From Bacteroidales bacterium (lineage in GTDB: Bacteria > Bacteroidota > Bacteroidia > Bacteroidales > F082): DNA of 64,000 nucleotides. Shown here one piece after another: positions 28,098-39,094 of the stretch. The notes beneath the pieces were generated by a model, which was not told where the DNA came from, did not search any database, and saw only the letters and a list, made by a program, of their open reading frames with translations. The translations under genes and the position numbers were made by a program. The first letter of the stretch is position 1. Every line of letters starts with the position of its first letter. The stretch lies in the NCBI GenBank assembly GCA_030690365.1, contig JAUYGX010000023.1:1-64000 (forward strand). The letters are read 5' to 3'.

Positions 28098-29486
28098 TTA
28101 ACTGGTTCTTTTCTGAGGGCCCTGTCCACCACCTTTACCCTTTTTTCCACCGGGACCACCGGGTCGTTTGCCTTGTCGCACTTTCCGGTAATCAACCGTA
28201 TCTTTCTCTTTTTTTTCAACCTTAAACTTGTCGAGCATATCCCGATCGAGTCTTTTCAGGGACCATTTGTCAGCATTTTCGGGTGGAATAAGATAAACTT
28301 CATCCCCTTCGTCAAGTCCGGCTAAAATAATGATATCAGTCTCACTGCTTTTACCTGAAATTACTTGTTGCCGTTTCCCCGAATGGGAATAGACAAATGA
28401 TACCGAATCGATGGTGTTGAGTGCTTCGATAGGGATGTAAAGTGCAGAATCGATTACCTCGGTTATAATGGAGTTTTTGGTTGTCATAGAAGGTCGCAGA
28501 ATGGAGTCGTAACCATCAATGGTGATCATCACCTCAAAGACTTTGGCATTGGAGTTGCGCATTTGCTCGCCCATATTGGCCACATCGCGGATCTGCCCGG
28601 TAAAGCTTTTATCCGGGAATGCATCGATGGCCACAATGGCTTCCTGCCCGGCTTTTACCTTGCTGATATCAATTTCGTTCACATAGGTACGTGAGTTCAT
28701 CGCACTCAGGTTCGGCAATGTGGCAACAACATTCTCCCAACTGCTGATCTGGTCGCCGATACCCAGTTTTTGTCCGTTCCAGTCGCGTTTATAATTTACC
28801 ATCCCTGATTTTGGGGCATTGATGATAAATTCGCTTTTCAGCTCCACAAACTCGTTGAGCACACGGCGTGCTTTCTCCAGATTGGTGGCCACCTCCCTCA
28901 TATTGGCGACCGACTGTTGCTGTTTGATGTCGTAGTTTTCGAGGGTTTGATTATAACTGCGTTCGGTTTGTTCGAGGTCGATTTTTACCTGGCGCTGTGT
29001 GGCCGGTGGCTCGTAAAGCGATTGATCGACAATAATTTGTTTTTCTTCTTTCTGATACTGAAGATTCACGAGTTCATCGCGTGCACTGCGCAGGGTGAGG
29101 GTGGTGTCGAGTTGTGTTTTGATGAACTGTGTTTCGAGTTTCTCCACTTCCAGCTCTTGATCACGAATTTGGTTTTCAAGGTCGCTACGGTCGATGGTGG
29201 CCACCCACTGACCCGAATCGACGACGGTACCATCGGGAACGATGTCTTCGATGGTGTAACGGTGGATACGCGCATTGCGGAGCCCGTTGGCATTGGGTCC
29301 CATGATATTTTCGCTGCTGCGGGCTTCAAGTTCACCTGTAGTGGTGACTTCAATCACAAATTCCCCACGCTTTGCCTTGACACTGATGGTGTTATCGGCG
29401 ACTACATTACTTGTTGAAAAGTACCAGATGAGTGCAAGAGCGGCTATCGCCAGACCCACCAGGATAAGTGTGTTTTTACGTTTCAT
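28098..29486 (-). CDS. Periplasmic adaptor (HlyD/MacA-like)
   Basis: N-terminal TM, TTTGELEARSSENIMGP, coiled coil, NAPKSGMVNYKRDWNGQKLGIGDQI; Gly/Lys-rich tail; ATG at 29486. Confidence 0.85.
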   Translation of the reverse strand: MKRKNTLILVGLAIAALALIWYFSTSNVVADNTISVKAKRGEFVIEVTTTGELEARSSENIMGPNANGLRNARIHRYTIEDIVPDGTVVDSGQWVATIDRSDLENQIRDQELEVEKLETQFIKTQLDTTLTLRSARDELVNLQYQKEEKQIIVDQSLYEPPATQRQVKIDLEQTERSYNQTLENYDIKQQQSVANMREVATNLEKARRVLNEFVELKSEFIINAPKSGMVNYKRDWNGQKLGIGDQISSWENVVATLPNLSAMNSRTYVNEIDISKVKAGQEAIVAIDAFPDKSFTGQIRDVANMGEQMRNSNAKVFEVMITIDGYDSILRPSMTTKNSIITEVIDSALYIPIEALNTIDSVSFVYSHSGKRQQVISGKSSETDIIILAGLDEGDEVYLIPPENADKWSLKRLDRDMLDKFKVEKKEKDTVDYRKVRQGKRPGGPGGKKGKGGGQGPQKRTS

Positions 29487-29614
29487 TGGCATACCTAAAA
29501 ATAAGCTGGTAAAGGTAAACATGTGTTTGGGATTTACAACGTGTTTTGGGGAAGATTGTTGTGGGAAATCTACGGGAGACCATATGTTACATCACACCTT
29601 CGGATTTCAGGTAA

Positions 29615-31231
<1,617 letters not shown>

Positions 31232-31260
31232 TATAAACAAATTAATCATAAAACAGAAGA

Positions 31261-33273
31261 ATGAAAAATATTGCCAAAACTATTCTTGTGATCCTGGTGG
31301 CGATTTATGCCAACACGATAACAGCCCAAAGTTCTCTTGATAAAAAAACACTGGTCGCCATTGGCAACGAATCCGTAACCGTGGGTGAGTTTATGAAGGT
31401 TTATCAAAAAAACAATGCCCTTTCTGACACCACCTACCGCGAATCGGTAAAGGAGTATCTGGATCTGTTTATCAACTTTAAGTTAAAGGTGATGGAGGCC
31501 GAAGCGCTGAAAATGGATACTGCGTCGACATTTGTTAAAGAGTTGGAAGGCTATCGCACCCAATTGGCCAAGCCGTATTTTGTTGATGAAAGCGTGAATG
31601 AAGCCCTTTTACAGGAAGCTTATAACCGCGAATTGAATGACATTCGCGCAAGCCACATCCTGATTATGGTGGATGAAAATTCCAGACCTGAAGATACCTT
31701 GACAGCATATAAAAAGGTGATGAATATCAGGGAGGAAATACTTTCTGGAAAAAAAACATTTGCCGAAGCAGCCATGGAATACAGCGACGACCAGAGTGCC
31801 AACGATCGGGAAGCCGTTCAGGGCCAATCAGGTTTCAGACCAGGCAACAAAGGCGACCTGGGATATTTCACCGTATTTAATATGGTGTACCCTTTTGAGT
31901 CGGCAGCTTATAACACCCCTGCGGGTGAAATTTCGATGCCGGTGCGTAGCCGTTTTGGCTATCATTTGGTGAAGGTGACCGATAAACGTGATGCCATGGG
32001 CGTGGCCGAAGTAGCTCACATTTTTGTAGCCGTTCGTCCTGAAGCCACCGAAGAAGATGCAGCTCGCAAGACAGAGAAAATCAACAACATATACCAGAAA
32101 ATACAGGAAGGCATGACCTTTGAAGAGGCGGTAAAAGAATATTCAGAAGACAAAGGATCGTTACAAAACGAAGGCAAACTCAGCAAATTTACCTCCAGCC
32201 GTGTGGTTCCTGAGTTTGTTTTGGTGGTCGACAGCCTTAAAGTTGGTGAAGTGGCTCCTCCGGTACGCACTCTTTACGGATACCACATTATCAAGCTGAT
32301 CAGCCGCGAAACCCCCGGCACTTTTGCAGATGAATCTGCCCAGCTTAAAGAGCGTGTGACCAAGGATCAGCGCAGCCACAAAAGCGAAGATGCTGTGATT
32401 GCCTCTATAAAAAAAGACAATAAATTTAAGACCTATCCTAAAAACAAGGATGCCGTAATAGCCGCCATGGACACCACTATTCTGGCTGGGACATTTGATT
32501 CAAAGGCATTTAAGGCAATGACCAATCCTGTGATGAAACTGGGCAAAACGGAATACACCCAGGCCGATTTCGCTCACTATGCAGAAAAAAACCAGAAGAA
32601 AACCGAAAAGGTGGACAAAGACATCTATGCAAACCAGTTGTTCGATCAGTTTGTGAATGCCAGCTGCCTGGATTATATGGATCAACGACTCGAAACCATG
32701 TATCCTGATTTCAAGGATTTGATGAAAGAATACCACGACGGCATCCTGTTGTTCAACCTAACTGATGAAGAAGTATGGTCGAAAGCGGTAAAAGATACTT
32801 TAGGGCTTCAACAATTTTTTGACAACCACCACGACAACTATCGTTTTGGAGAGCGTGTGGATGCTACCGTTTACAAAATCCGTAACAAAAAGGACGCCGA
32901 CAAGGTAGCCACCCTGATTGCCGAAAGCGACAACGATGGCGATCTGGCCAAAGCCCTCGACCGCGACAGCATTAAGAGTGTACGTATGACCCCTGGCAAA
33001 TTTGAACAGGGTACCGACAACTACATTGATGCCGTTGAATGGAAACCCGGCGTCACAGGTCCCATAAAATCGGACGTGGAAGACCTGGTGGTTTTTGTCA
33101 AGATCAGAGAGGTAATCCCACCCCAGGCTAAAGAACTCAAAGAAGCCCGTGGATTGGTTACTGCCGACTATCAGACCTATCTTGAGAAGGCCTGGATCGA
33201 ACAATTAAAAGAAAAATATCCCGTTGTTGTCAACAAGGAAGTACTGGAGCTATTGCTCAATAAATCCAATTAA
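31261..33273 (+). CDS. Periplasmic peptidyl-prolyl isomerase with two parvulin domains
   Basis: Signal peptide; DIRASHILIMVD...GDLGYFTVFNMVYPFESAAYNTPAGEISMPVRSRFGYHLVKV and EVAHIFVAV...VRTLYGYHIIKL. Confidence 0.92.
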   Translation: MKNIAKTILVILVAIYANTITAQSSLDKKTLVAIGNESVTVGEFMKVYQKNNALSDTTYRESVKEYLDLFINFKLKVMEAEALKMDTASTFVKELEGYRTQLAKPYFVDESVNEALLQEAYNRELNDIRASHILIMVDENSRPEDTLTAYKKVMNIREEILSGKKTFAEAAMEYSDDQSANDREAVQGQSGFRPGNKGDLGYFTVFNMVYPFESAAYNTPAGEISMPVRSRFGYHLVKVTDKRDAMGVAEVAHIFVAVRPEATEEDAARKTEKINNIYQKIQEGMTFEEAVKEYSEDKGSLQNEGKLSKFTSSRVVPEFVLVVDSLKVGEVAPPVRTLYGYHIIKLISRETPGTFADESAQLKERVTKDQRSHKSEDAVIASIKKDNKFKTYPKNKDAVIAAMDTTILAGTFDSKAFKAMTNPVMKLGKTEYTQADFAHYAEKNQKKTEKVDKDIYANQLFDQFVNASCLDYMDQRLETMYPDFKDLMKEYHDGILLFNLTDEEVWSKAVKDTLGLQQFFDNHHDNYRFGERVDATVYKIRNKKDADKVATLIAESDNDGDLAKALDRDSIKSVRMTPGKFEQGTDNYIDAVEWKPGVTGPIKSDVEDLVVFVKIREVIPPQAKELKEARGLVTADYQTYLEKAWIEQLKEKYPVVVNKEVLELLLNKSN

Positions 33274-33304
33274 TATATCATCATTTTTTATATAAGCTAT
33301 GACT

Positions 33305-34186
33305 ATGAACCAGTTTGTATTCCGGCATTTCTCAACCACCAGCGTGCTTTTGTTGATGGTGGGGGTGATGTTTATTTCGGGATGCAACCTGGTTTCTATG
33401 AAACAAAACGAAAGTCCGGTGCTGGCTCAGGTAGAAGGAGAATACCTGTTTTTGAGCGATCTGACGGGGGTTGTCCCCCAGGGGATTTCACATTCCGACA
33501 GCATTGCCCTGGCCAAAAACTTTATAAACAACTGGGTTAAAAACCGGCTGATGATTGCTCAGGCAGAGCGCAACCTGACTGAAGAACAACTGGATTTCTC
33601 AAAACAATTGAAAGACTACCGCAACTCGTTGGTAATCTATCACTACGAAACCATGCTGATCAATCAGGAACTCGACACCATCGTCACCGATGATCAAATC
33701 ATGAGCTATTATCAATCGCATCTGAACGATTTTGAGTTGAAGGAAAATATCCTTCGCGCCTACTATGCCATCGTCAATAGCGAAACCCCGCTACTCGACT
33801 CCGTTCAAACCTTATTCGAATTGCCCGATTCCATCGCAGTGGATTCCTTGTTGCATTTTGAGAACCACGACGACATGCTTTCGTTATCGGTAGATACCAG
33901 TTTCTGGATGAGTTTCTATCAGTTCCAGCAAATCATTCCCATTGAATCATACAATCAGGAATTGTTTTTAAAAAATAACCGGCTAATACATCTGGTGGAA
34001 AACAATATGGACATTTTGGTAAAAGTGGTCAATTTTAAAATTAAAGACGACATCTCCCCACTTGAGGTTGAACGGCAGGATATCAGGCACATCATCATCA
34101 ACCAACGAAAGGTGAGGTTAATAAAAAAAGTACGCGAGGATATATACAATAAAGCGCTGTACAACAACGATTTTGAGATATATTAG
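33305..34186 (+). CDS. SurA-N-like lipoprotein apparently without a parvulin domain
   Basis: Lipobox-like MVGVMFISGCNL; ALAKNFINNWVKNRLMIAQAERNLTEEQLDF resembles the SurA/PrsA N-terminal helical domain; no recognisable parvulin motifs. Confidence 0.6.
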   Translation: MNQFVFRHFSTTSVLLLMVGVMFISGCNLVSMKQNESPVLAQVEGEYLFLSDLTGVVPQGISHSDSIALAKNFINNWVKNRLMIAQAERNLTEEQLDFSKQLKDYRNSLVIYHYETMLINQELDTIVTDDQIMSYYQSHLNDFELKENILRAYYAIVNSETPLLDSVQTLFELPDSIAVDSLLHFENHDDMLSLSVDTSFWMSFYQFQQIIPIESYNQELFLKNNRLIHLVENNMDILVKVVNFKIKDDISPLEVERQDIRHIIINQRKVRLIKKVREDIYNKALYNNDFEIY

Positions 34187-34315
34187 GGGCGTTTAAATAC
34201 ATAATTCCCACGGTTACCCTTTAGTAGTTAAGTGGGGATGAAATAAAAGTTAATTGGTGGTACAACTTGATATGTGTACCTGATGACGAAAATAACAATA
34301 TTATACCATTCAAAG

Positions 34316-35695
34316 ATGAATTTAAAAAATAAGGTACAGAAGTTTTCAGGCATTAATCTCATAGGGCTGGTTTGTCTGATGGCAGGTCTCTCGTTGACGA
34401 CAACGGCACAGGAATCGCAGGTAATCGACCAGGTAGTGGCAGTGGTAGGAAAAAGCGTTATCCTGGAATCGGATATCCAAAACCAGTACCTTAACTACCG
34501 AAGCCAGGGTGGTATTGTAGGTTCAGCCACCGAAGTCAGGTGCAGCATACTGGAAGACCTGATGTACCAAAAACTCATGGTAACACAGGCAGAAGCCGAC
34601 AGCGTGATAGTAACTGACGATCAGGTAGATTCTGACCTTGAGAGGCGAATTTCCTCGTTCATCCAACAATTTGGATCGCAGGAAAAAATGGAGCAGTATT
34701 ACGGAAAAACACTCGTGGAAATAAAGAAAGAACTTCATGTGATTGTAAAAGAACAGTTGTTGGCACAACAGGTTCAAAACGACATTATTAACAATGTTAC
34801 CGTTACTCCTTCCGAAATTAAAGTCTTCTACAAAAGCATTCCGACAGATAGTATTCCGATGATCAAAACGGAATATGAGATCGCTGAAATCGTAAAAAAT
34901 CCACCCGTCAGTATCGAAGAAAAAGTACGTGTGAAAGAGCAGTTAATGGATTTGCGCAAGCGTATCCTCGAAGGAGAAAATTTCTCCACGCTGGCCATTT
35001 TATATTCAGAGGATCCGGGGTCGGCGAAAAAAGGCGGCGAGCTTGGCTTTTACGGTCGCGGACAGCTATATCCTGAATTTGAGGCTGTTGCATTTAAATT
35101 AAAGGAGGGCGAAATTTCAACTGTACTCGAAACCGAGGCTGGTTATCATATTATCCAGATGATTGAGCGCAAAGGCGATTATATCAATGTGCGACATATC
35201 CTGCTGGTTCCAAAGGTAAGCCCTGTAGATTTAATGAAAGCCAAACAGTCGCTGGACAGCATCGCCCAACTCATCAGATCCGATTCCATTACTTTTGACA
35301 AAGCAGTTGAAAAATTTTCGGATGCCGACAACAAAAATAATGGAGGCATTCTGGTAAACGAATATTCCATGGGTACCACCTTCGAGGCGGAACAACTTGA
35401 TCCGCAGGTGTCGTTTACCATCGATAAAATGAAAGTTGGCGAATTGTCGAACCCCGTCCCCATGAAAATTGATAAGCAAAAAGATGCCTACCGGCTTCTG
35501 ATGCTGAAGTCGAAGACCCAGCCTCACATTGCCAATATGCAGGACGATTATGCACGAATTCAACAATGGGCCTTGCAGGATAAACAGATGAAAGCCATCA
35601 ACAAATGGATCGACAACAAAGCCGAACATACCTACGTGCGTGTGGTGGAAGAATATAAAACCTGTCCGTTTGTGCACCAATGGATTATCAGGTAA
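34316..35695 (+). CDS. surA: SurA-like periplasmic chaperone/peptidyl-prolyl isomerase
   Basis: IDQVVAVVGKSVILESDIQNQYLNYRSQGG, parvulin motifs DPGSAKKGGELGFYGRGQLYPEFEAVAFKLKEGEISTVLETEAGYHIIQM. Confidence 0.9.
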   Translation: MNLKNKVQKFSGINLIGLVCLMAGLSLTTTAQESQVIDQVVAVVGKSVILESDIQNQYLNYRSQGGIVGSATEVRCSILEDLMYQKLMVTQAEADSVIVTDDQVDSDLERRISSFIQQFGSQEKMEQYYGKTLVEIKKELHVIVKEQLLAQQVQNDIINNVTVTPSEIKVFYKSIPTDSIPMIKTEYEIAEIVKNPPVSIEEKVRVKEQLMDLRKRILEGENFSTLAILYSEDPGSAKKGGELGFYGRGQLYPEFEAVAFKLKEGEISTVLETEAGYHIIQMIERKGDYINVRHILLVPKVSPVDLMKAKQSLDSIAQLIRSDSITFDKAVEKFSDADNKNNGGILVNEYSMGTTFEAEQLDPQVSFTIDKMKVGELSNPVPMKIDKQKDAYRLLMLKSKTQPHIANMQDDYARIQQWALQDKQMKAINKWIDNKAEHTYVRVVEEYKTCPFVHQWIIR

Positions 35696-35718
35696 ACTCA
35701 GATTTTGGAAACAGAACT

Positions 35719-36687
35719 ATGATACAATATAAAAACGATGTGGAGGCTGTTGATGCCTTTGTTGAGAAATTTAAAGAGTTAAAAAAGGAAATTGCCCGTG
35801 TAATCGTGGGTCAGGATGCGGTGGTTACCAACACCCTGATCTCCATTTTTAGCCAGGGGCATGTTTTGTTGGTAGGCGTTCCGGGATTGGCCAAAACCTT
35901 GTTGGTGAACACCATTGGTGAAGTGCTGGGGTTGAGCTACAACCGCATCCAGTTTACTCCCGACCTGATGCCTTCGGACATCATTGGAACAGAAATTCTG
36001 GATGAACACCGCAAGTTTAAATTTATCAAAGGACCTGTGTTTTCGAATATCATTTTGGCTGACGAAATCAACCGGACACCCCCAAAAACACAGGCTGCCC
36101 TCCTGGAAGCCATGCAGGAAAAGTCGGTTACCGTTGCCGGGATTAAATATCGGCTCGATACGCCTTTCTTCGTGCTGGCCACCCAGAATCCCATCGAACA
36201 GGAAGGTACCTATCCCCTTCCTGAAGCCCAGTTGGACCGCTTTATGTTTAATCTGATATTGGATTATCCTTCGTTTGAGGAAGAAATGGATGTGGTTCGC
36301 CGCACGACCACCGGCATCACCACCGAAGCAAAAAAAATACTGGATGCAGATGAGATTGCCTTTTTTCAGCAACTTGTACGCAAACTGCCCGTGGCCGACA
36401 ATGTGCTGGAATATGCGGTGGGCCTGGTAGCAAAAACACGCAAAGGTACCCCGGCCGCTCATCCATGGGCCGAGCAGTATCTGAGTTGGGGAGCCGGCCC
36501 CAGGGCTTCACAATACCTGATTATCGGGGCCAAGGCACATGCCGCTTCACGCGGAAAGTATTCACCCGATATTGAAGATGTAAAGGCGGTGGCTTTGCCC
36601 ATTCTGCGCCACCGCATTGTTCGTAACTACAAGGCCGAAGCGGAAGGTATTACCGTAGATAGGTTTATTGGAGAGATTATGGCGTAA
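35719..36687 (+). CDS. MoxR-family AAA+ ATPase
   Basis: GQDAVVTNTLISIFSQGHVLLVGVPGLAKT, FIKGPVFSNIILADEINRTPPKTQAALLEAMQEKSVT, ATQNPIEQEGTYPLPEAQLDRFMF. Confidence 0.95.
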   Translation: MIQYKNDVEAVDAFVEKFKELKKEIARVIVGQDAVVTNTLISIFSQGHVLLVGVPGLAKTLLVNTIGEVLGLSYNRIQFTPDLMPSDIIGTEILDEHRKFKFIKGPVFSNIILADEINRTPPKTQAALLEAMQEKSVTVAGIKYRLDTPFFVLATQNPIEQEGTYPLPEAQLDRFMFNLILDYPSFEEEMDVVRRTTTGITTEAKKILDADEIAFFQQLVRKLPVADNVLEYAVGLVAKTRKGTPAAHPWAEQYLSWGAGPRASQYLIIGAKAHAASRGKYSPDIEDVKAVALPILRHRIVRNYKAEAEGITVDRFIGEIMA

Positions 36688-36740
36688 GAAAAGGGTAGTT
36701 GGAAGGTCAGATTCCTCCGCTACGTAACTCATCCTGCCGG

Positions 36741-36836
36741 AGTCGTTACTTCGGTCGGAAGGACAAAACAAAGGAAGTCGTTTCTCCGGTCGGAGTGACA
36801 AAAAAAGGGAGTCGTTACTTCGGTACCAATGACAAC
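36741..36836 (+). repeat. Three degenerate tandem units AGTCGTTACTTCGGTCGGAAGGACA (~35 bp period)
   Basis: Units start at 36741, 36776 and 36810; related TCGAAATGACA and TCGGAATGACA tails follow near 36896-36930 and 36985-37003. Confidence 0.75.
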
Positions 36837-37030
36837 TTTTTGTAAAATGCTGTATATTAGGTTAGTGTAAAAATGGAGGTTATCAATTCCTGGGGGATTT
36901 CTCAGCGCAAGCGCTATCGAAATGACAGGGTTTTTCTTTGGTTTTTGTCATATTACTATGTGCGCTCCCTTTTTTCCGGGGGAGTTGGGTCTCGGAATGA
37001 CACCATTAGTGGAAAGACAAGAATTTTCCT

Positions 37031-39094
37031 TTAGTTGACTACAGTAAAAGCCCCTCTTTGCTCCGTTTGCTGGCCGTTGTAGTTTTGATAAACCAAATGA
37101 TAGAGGTAAGTTCCTGTGGGTACGACACTTCCCTGATTGGTGCCATCCCATCCTTCATCTGATGAATGCGTCTCAAAAATCATTTGTCCCCAGCGGTTAT
37201 AGATTTGAAACAGGTATGACTTCCCATTAAAAAACAGAAATACAGGCTTAAACCCGGGTGTCAGTCCACCGGGCCTGAATCCAGTCGGCATATAAAGGCC
37301 TGTCTCCTGAGCAAAGGTGAGCCGATTGGATAAACTTTGTTCCTGAAAACCATAGCTGTTGCCTGAATTTTCCTGAGCCTCAATCCAATAGGTAACCATA
37401 CCTGATTTAATGAACTGACCCGCCAGCTGATCGGTATATGTGTATTGGAATACACCTGCGCCCGGATTAACAGAGTCGACAACCAGTATAGGTTCATTGG
37501 GATCTGACATGCGGAAAATGCGGTATTGTTTTACACCGGCATCAAAGCCTGTAAAAGCATTCCATTGAAGATGATTTTCTTCATTTGAAATGGCATCGCC
37601 ACTTAACAACATGGTGGTCATACTGTTGGATATAAAACGCTGCAGGTTGCAGCTATCCTTCACCACGATCTGATAATCATATGATTCCAAACTCCCATCC
37701 GCAGTTTCATCGATAAAAACCAATAGGTTATTGGTAACATCACTTCGCAAAAAAGTTTTAATCAGTAAAGGATTAGGCGACAATGTGCCTGCACGGTATA
37801 CTTCCCACTTACAGGATAAAGGAGCCGTATCGACATCAACAGTTACCTCCACCTGGTTATTTGGCAGCACACTTGAATTGGCCAGATATAAAAATGCAGG
37901 TTCAATATACTTTCCGGTGGTAATTATTTTTTGACATGAGGTGGACGTACTATTACCAAACTTTGCCCGTATTGCATAGGTGTACGTTGTATCCTGAAGA
38001 ATATTTTCATGGATAAAAGAGGTGGTAACGGCATCCACTTCACCCGCCAGTTTAAAAGGTTCTCCGTTAAGGCTGTATAAAATCTGGTAACCGTCCAATG
38101 GCGGGTTTGCATTTATAAAGGGGTTCCAACTCAGCACATTTTGGCCCTCACATATTCGGGTAACAATTTCCTTCTGAAAAACAGGCGAGAGCTCTTGATC
38201 GTTGGTCATCGTTCCTTTATTTCCACAATTATCCTCTGCAGCCAGTGAATACACCAGATTAGCACTATCACATGGAAGTGCCACAGTATCCACAAACATC
38301 TGAATTTCTGATGGAAATGAAACAGGAATTGTATCAATATCAAAACCATTTCTATAAACAATGGTACTTCTTACATCTCCACTTGCCGAGGCTACCCAGG
38401 TTAAAACCACATTACCGGCGGCATTTACCGTAATAGAGTCGAAAACAGGTACAAGTGGCTGATTTAATTCGGTGAACCATTCCCCTCCAATAGTTGAAAC
38501 CGATCGGCAACCCGAAGCACTTTCCACTTCTACCCGATAGCTCACAGAATCATTGCATATGTTATCCTGCAATGTGTCGTTATAAGAAGTATTACTAACA
38601 CCATCCTGGATCATGGTCCAGGTTCCGATGGGATATTCCTGCCAAATTTCAAAAAGGAAAGAGCTATCAGCATACATCTTGTACCAACTAAGATACGCAA
38701 AGGGAAGCAGCCTACCCCCTGGACCAGTTGGTTGAAATGCAGTAAGCAACATGGTTTGAGCAGGCACTGACACAATAGTAGTATCAGGATAGACCGCTTT
38801 AATATAATAATATCGTGTGGCATGAGCTGCATCGGCTGTAACATCATGATAGGGTGAAAATCCCAATCCTAAATTTAAATAATTAGTACCATCAGTAGAA
38901 TAATAAATGTTTTGCTCTAGTACATCCGGGTCTATATTTATCCATGAAATCAAGACACTTCCATCCGGGTTCACCGCCAAACAAGTAATAACCGGAGTCG
39001 GACGAACTGCTCTTGCTGCAAAGCCATCCATCATCATCCAAATAAAAAGAATAAAGATCACGCGTCCTGAGATATGGGACAAAGATCGTTTCAT
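37031..39094 (-). CDS. Secreted/surface protein with Fn3-like repeats and T9SS type B (CHU_C/gliding-motility-associated) C-terminal domain
   Basis: C-terminus YMPTGFRPGGLTPGFKPVFLFFNGKSYLFQIYNRWGQMIFETHSSDEGWDGTNQGSVVPTGTYLYHLVYQNYNGQQTEQRGAFTVV. Confidence 0.88.
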   Translation of the reverse strand: MKRSLSHISGRVIFILFIWMMMDGFAARAVRPTPVITCLAVNPDGSVLISWINIDPDVLEQNIYYSTDGTNYLNLGLGFSPYHDVTADAAHATRYYYIKAVYPDTTIVSVPAQTMLLTAFQPTGPGGRLLPFAYLSWYKMYADSSFLFEIWQEYPIGTWTMIQDGVSNTSYNDTLQDNICNDSVSYRVEVESASGCRSVSTIGGEWFTELNQPLVPVFDSITVNAAGNVVLTWVASASGDVRSTIVYRNGFDIDTIPVSFPSEIQMFVDTVALPCDSANLVYSLAAEDNCGNKGTMTNDQELSPVFQKEIVTRICEGQNVLSWNPFINANPPLDGYQILYSLNGEPFKLAGEVDAVTTSFIHENILQDTTYTYAIRAKFGNSTSTSCQKIITTGKYIEPAFLYLANSSVLPNNQVEVTVDVDTAPLSCKWEVYRAGTLSPNPLLIKTFLRSDVTNNLLVFIDETADGSLESYDYQIVVKDSCNLQRFISNSMTTMLLSGDAISNEENHLQWNAFTGFDAGVKQYRIFRMSDPNEPILVVDSVNPGAGVFQYTYTDQLAGQFIKSGMVTYWIEAQENSGNSYGFQEQSLSNRLTFAQETGLYMPTGFRPGGLTPGFKPVFLFFNGKSYLFQIYNRWGQMIFETHSSDEGWDGTNQGSVVPTGTYLYHLVYQNYNGQQTEQRGAFTVVN

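Noticed and set aside
35779-36462. 227-aa antisense ORF within moxR
   Set aside because: Fully inside a conserved AAA+ gene on the other strand.
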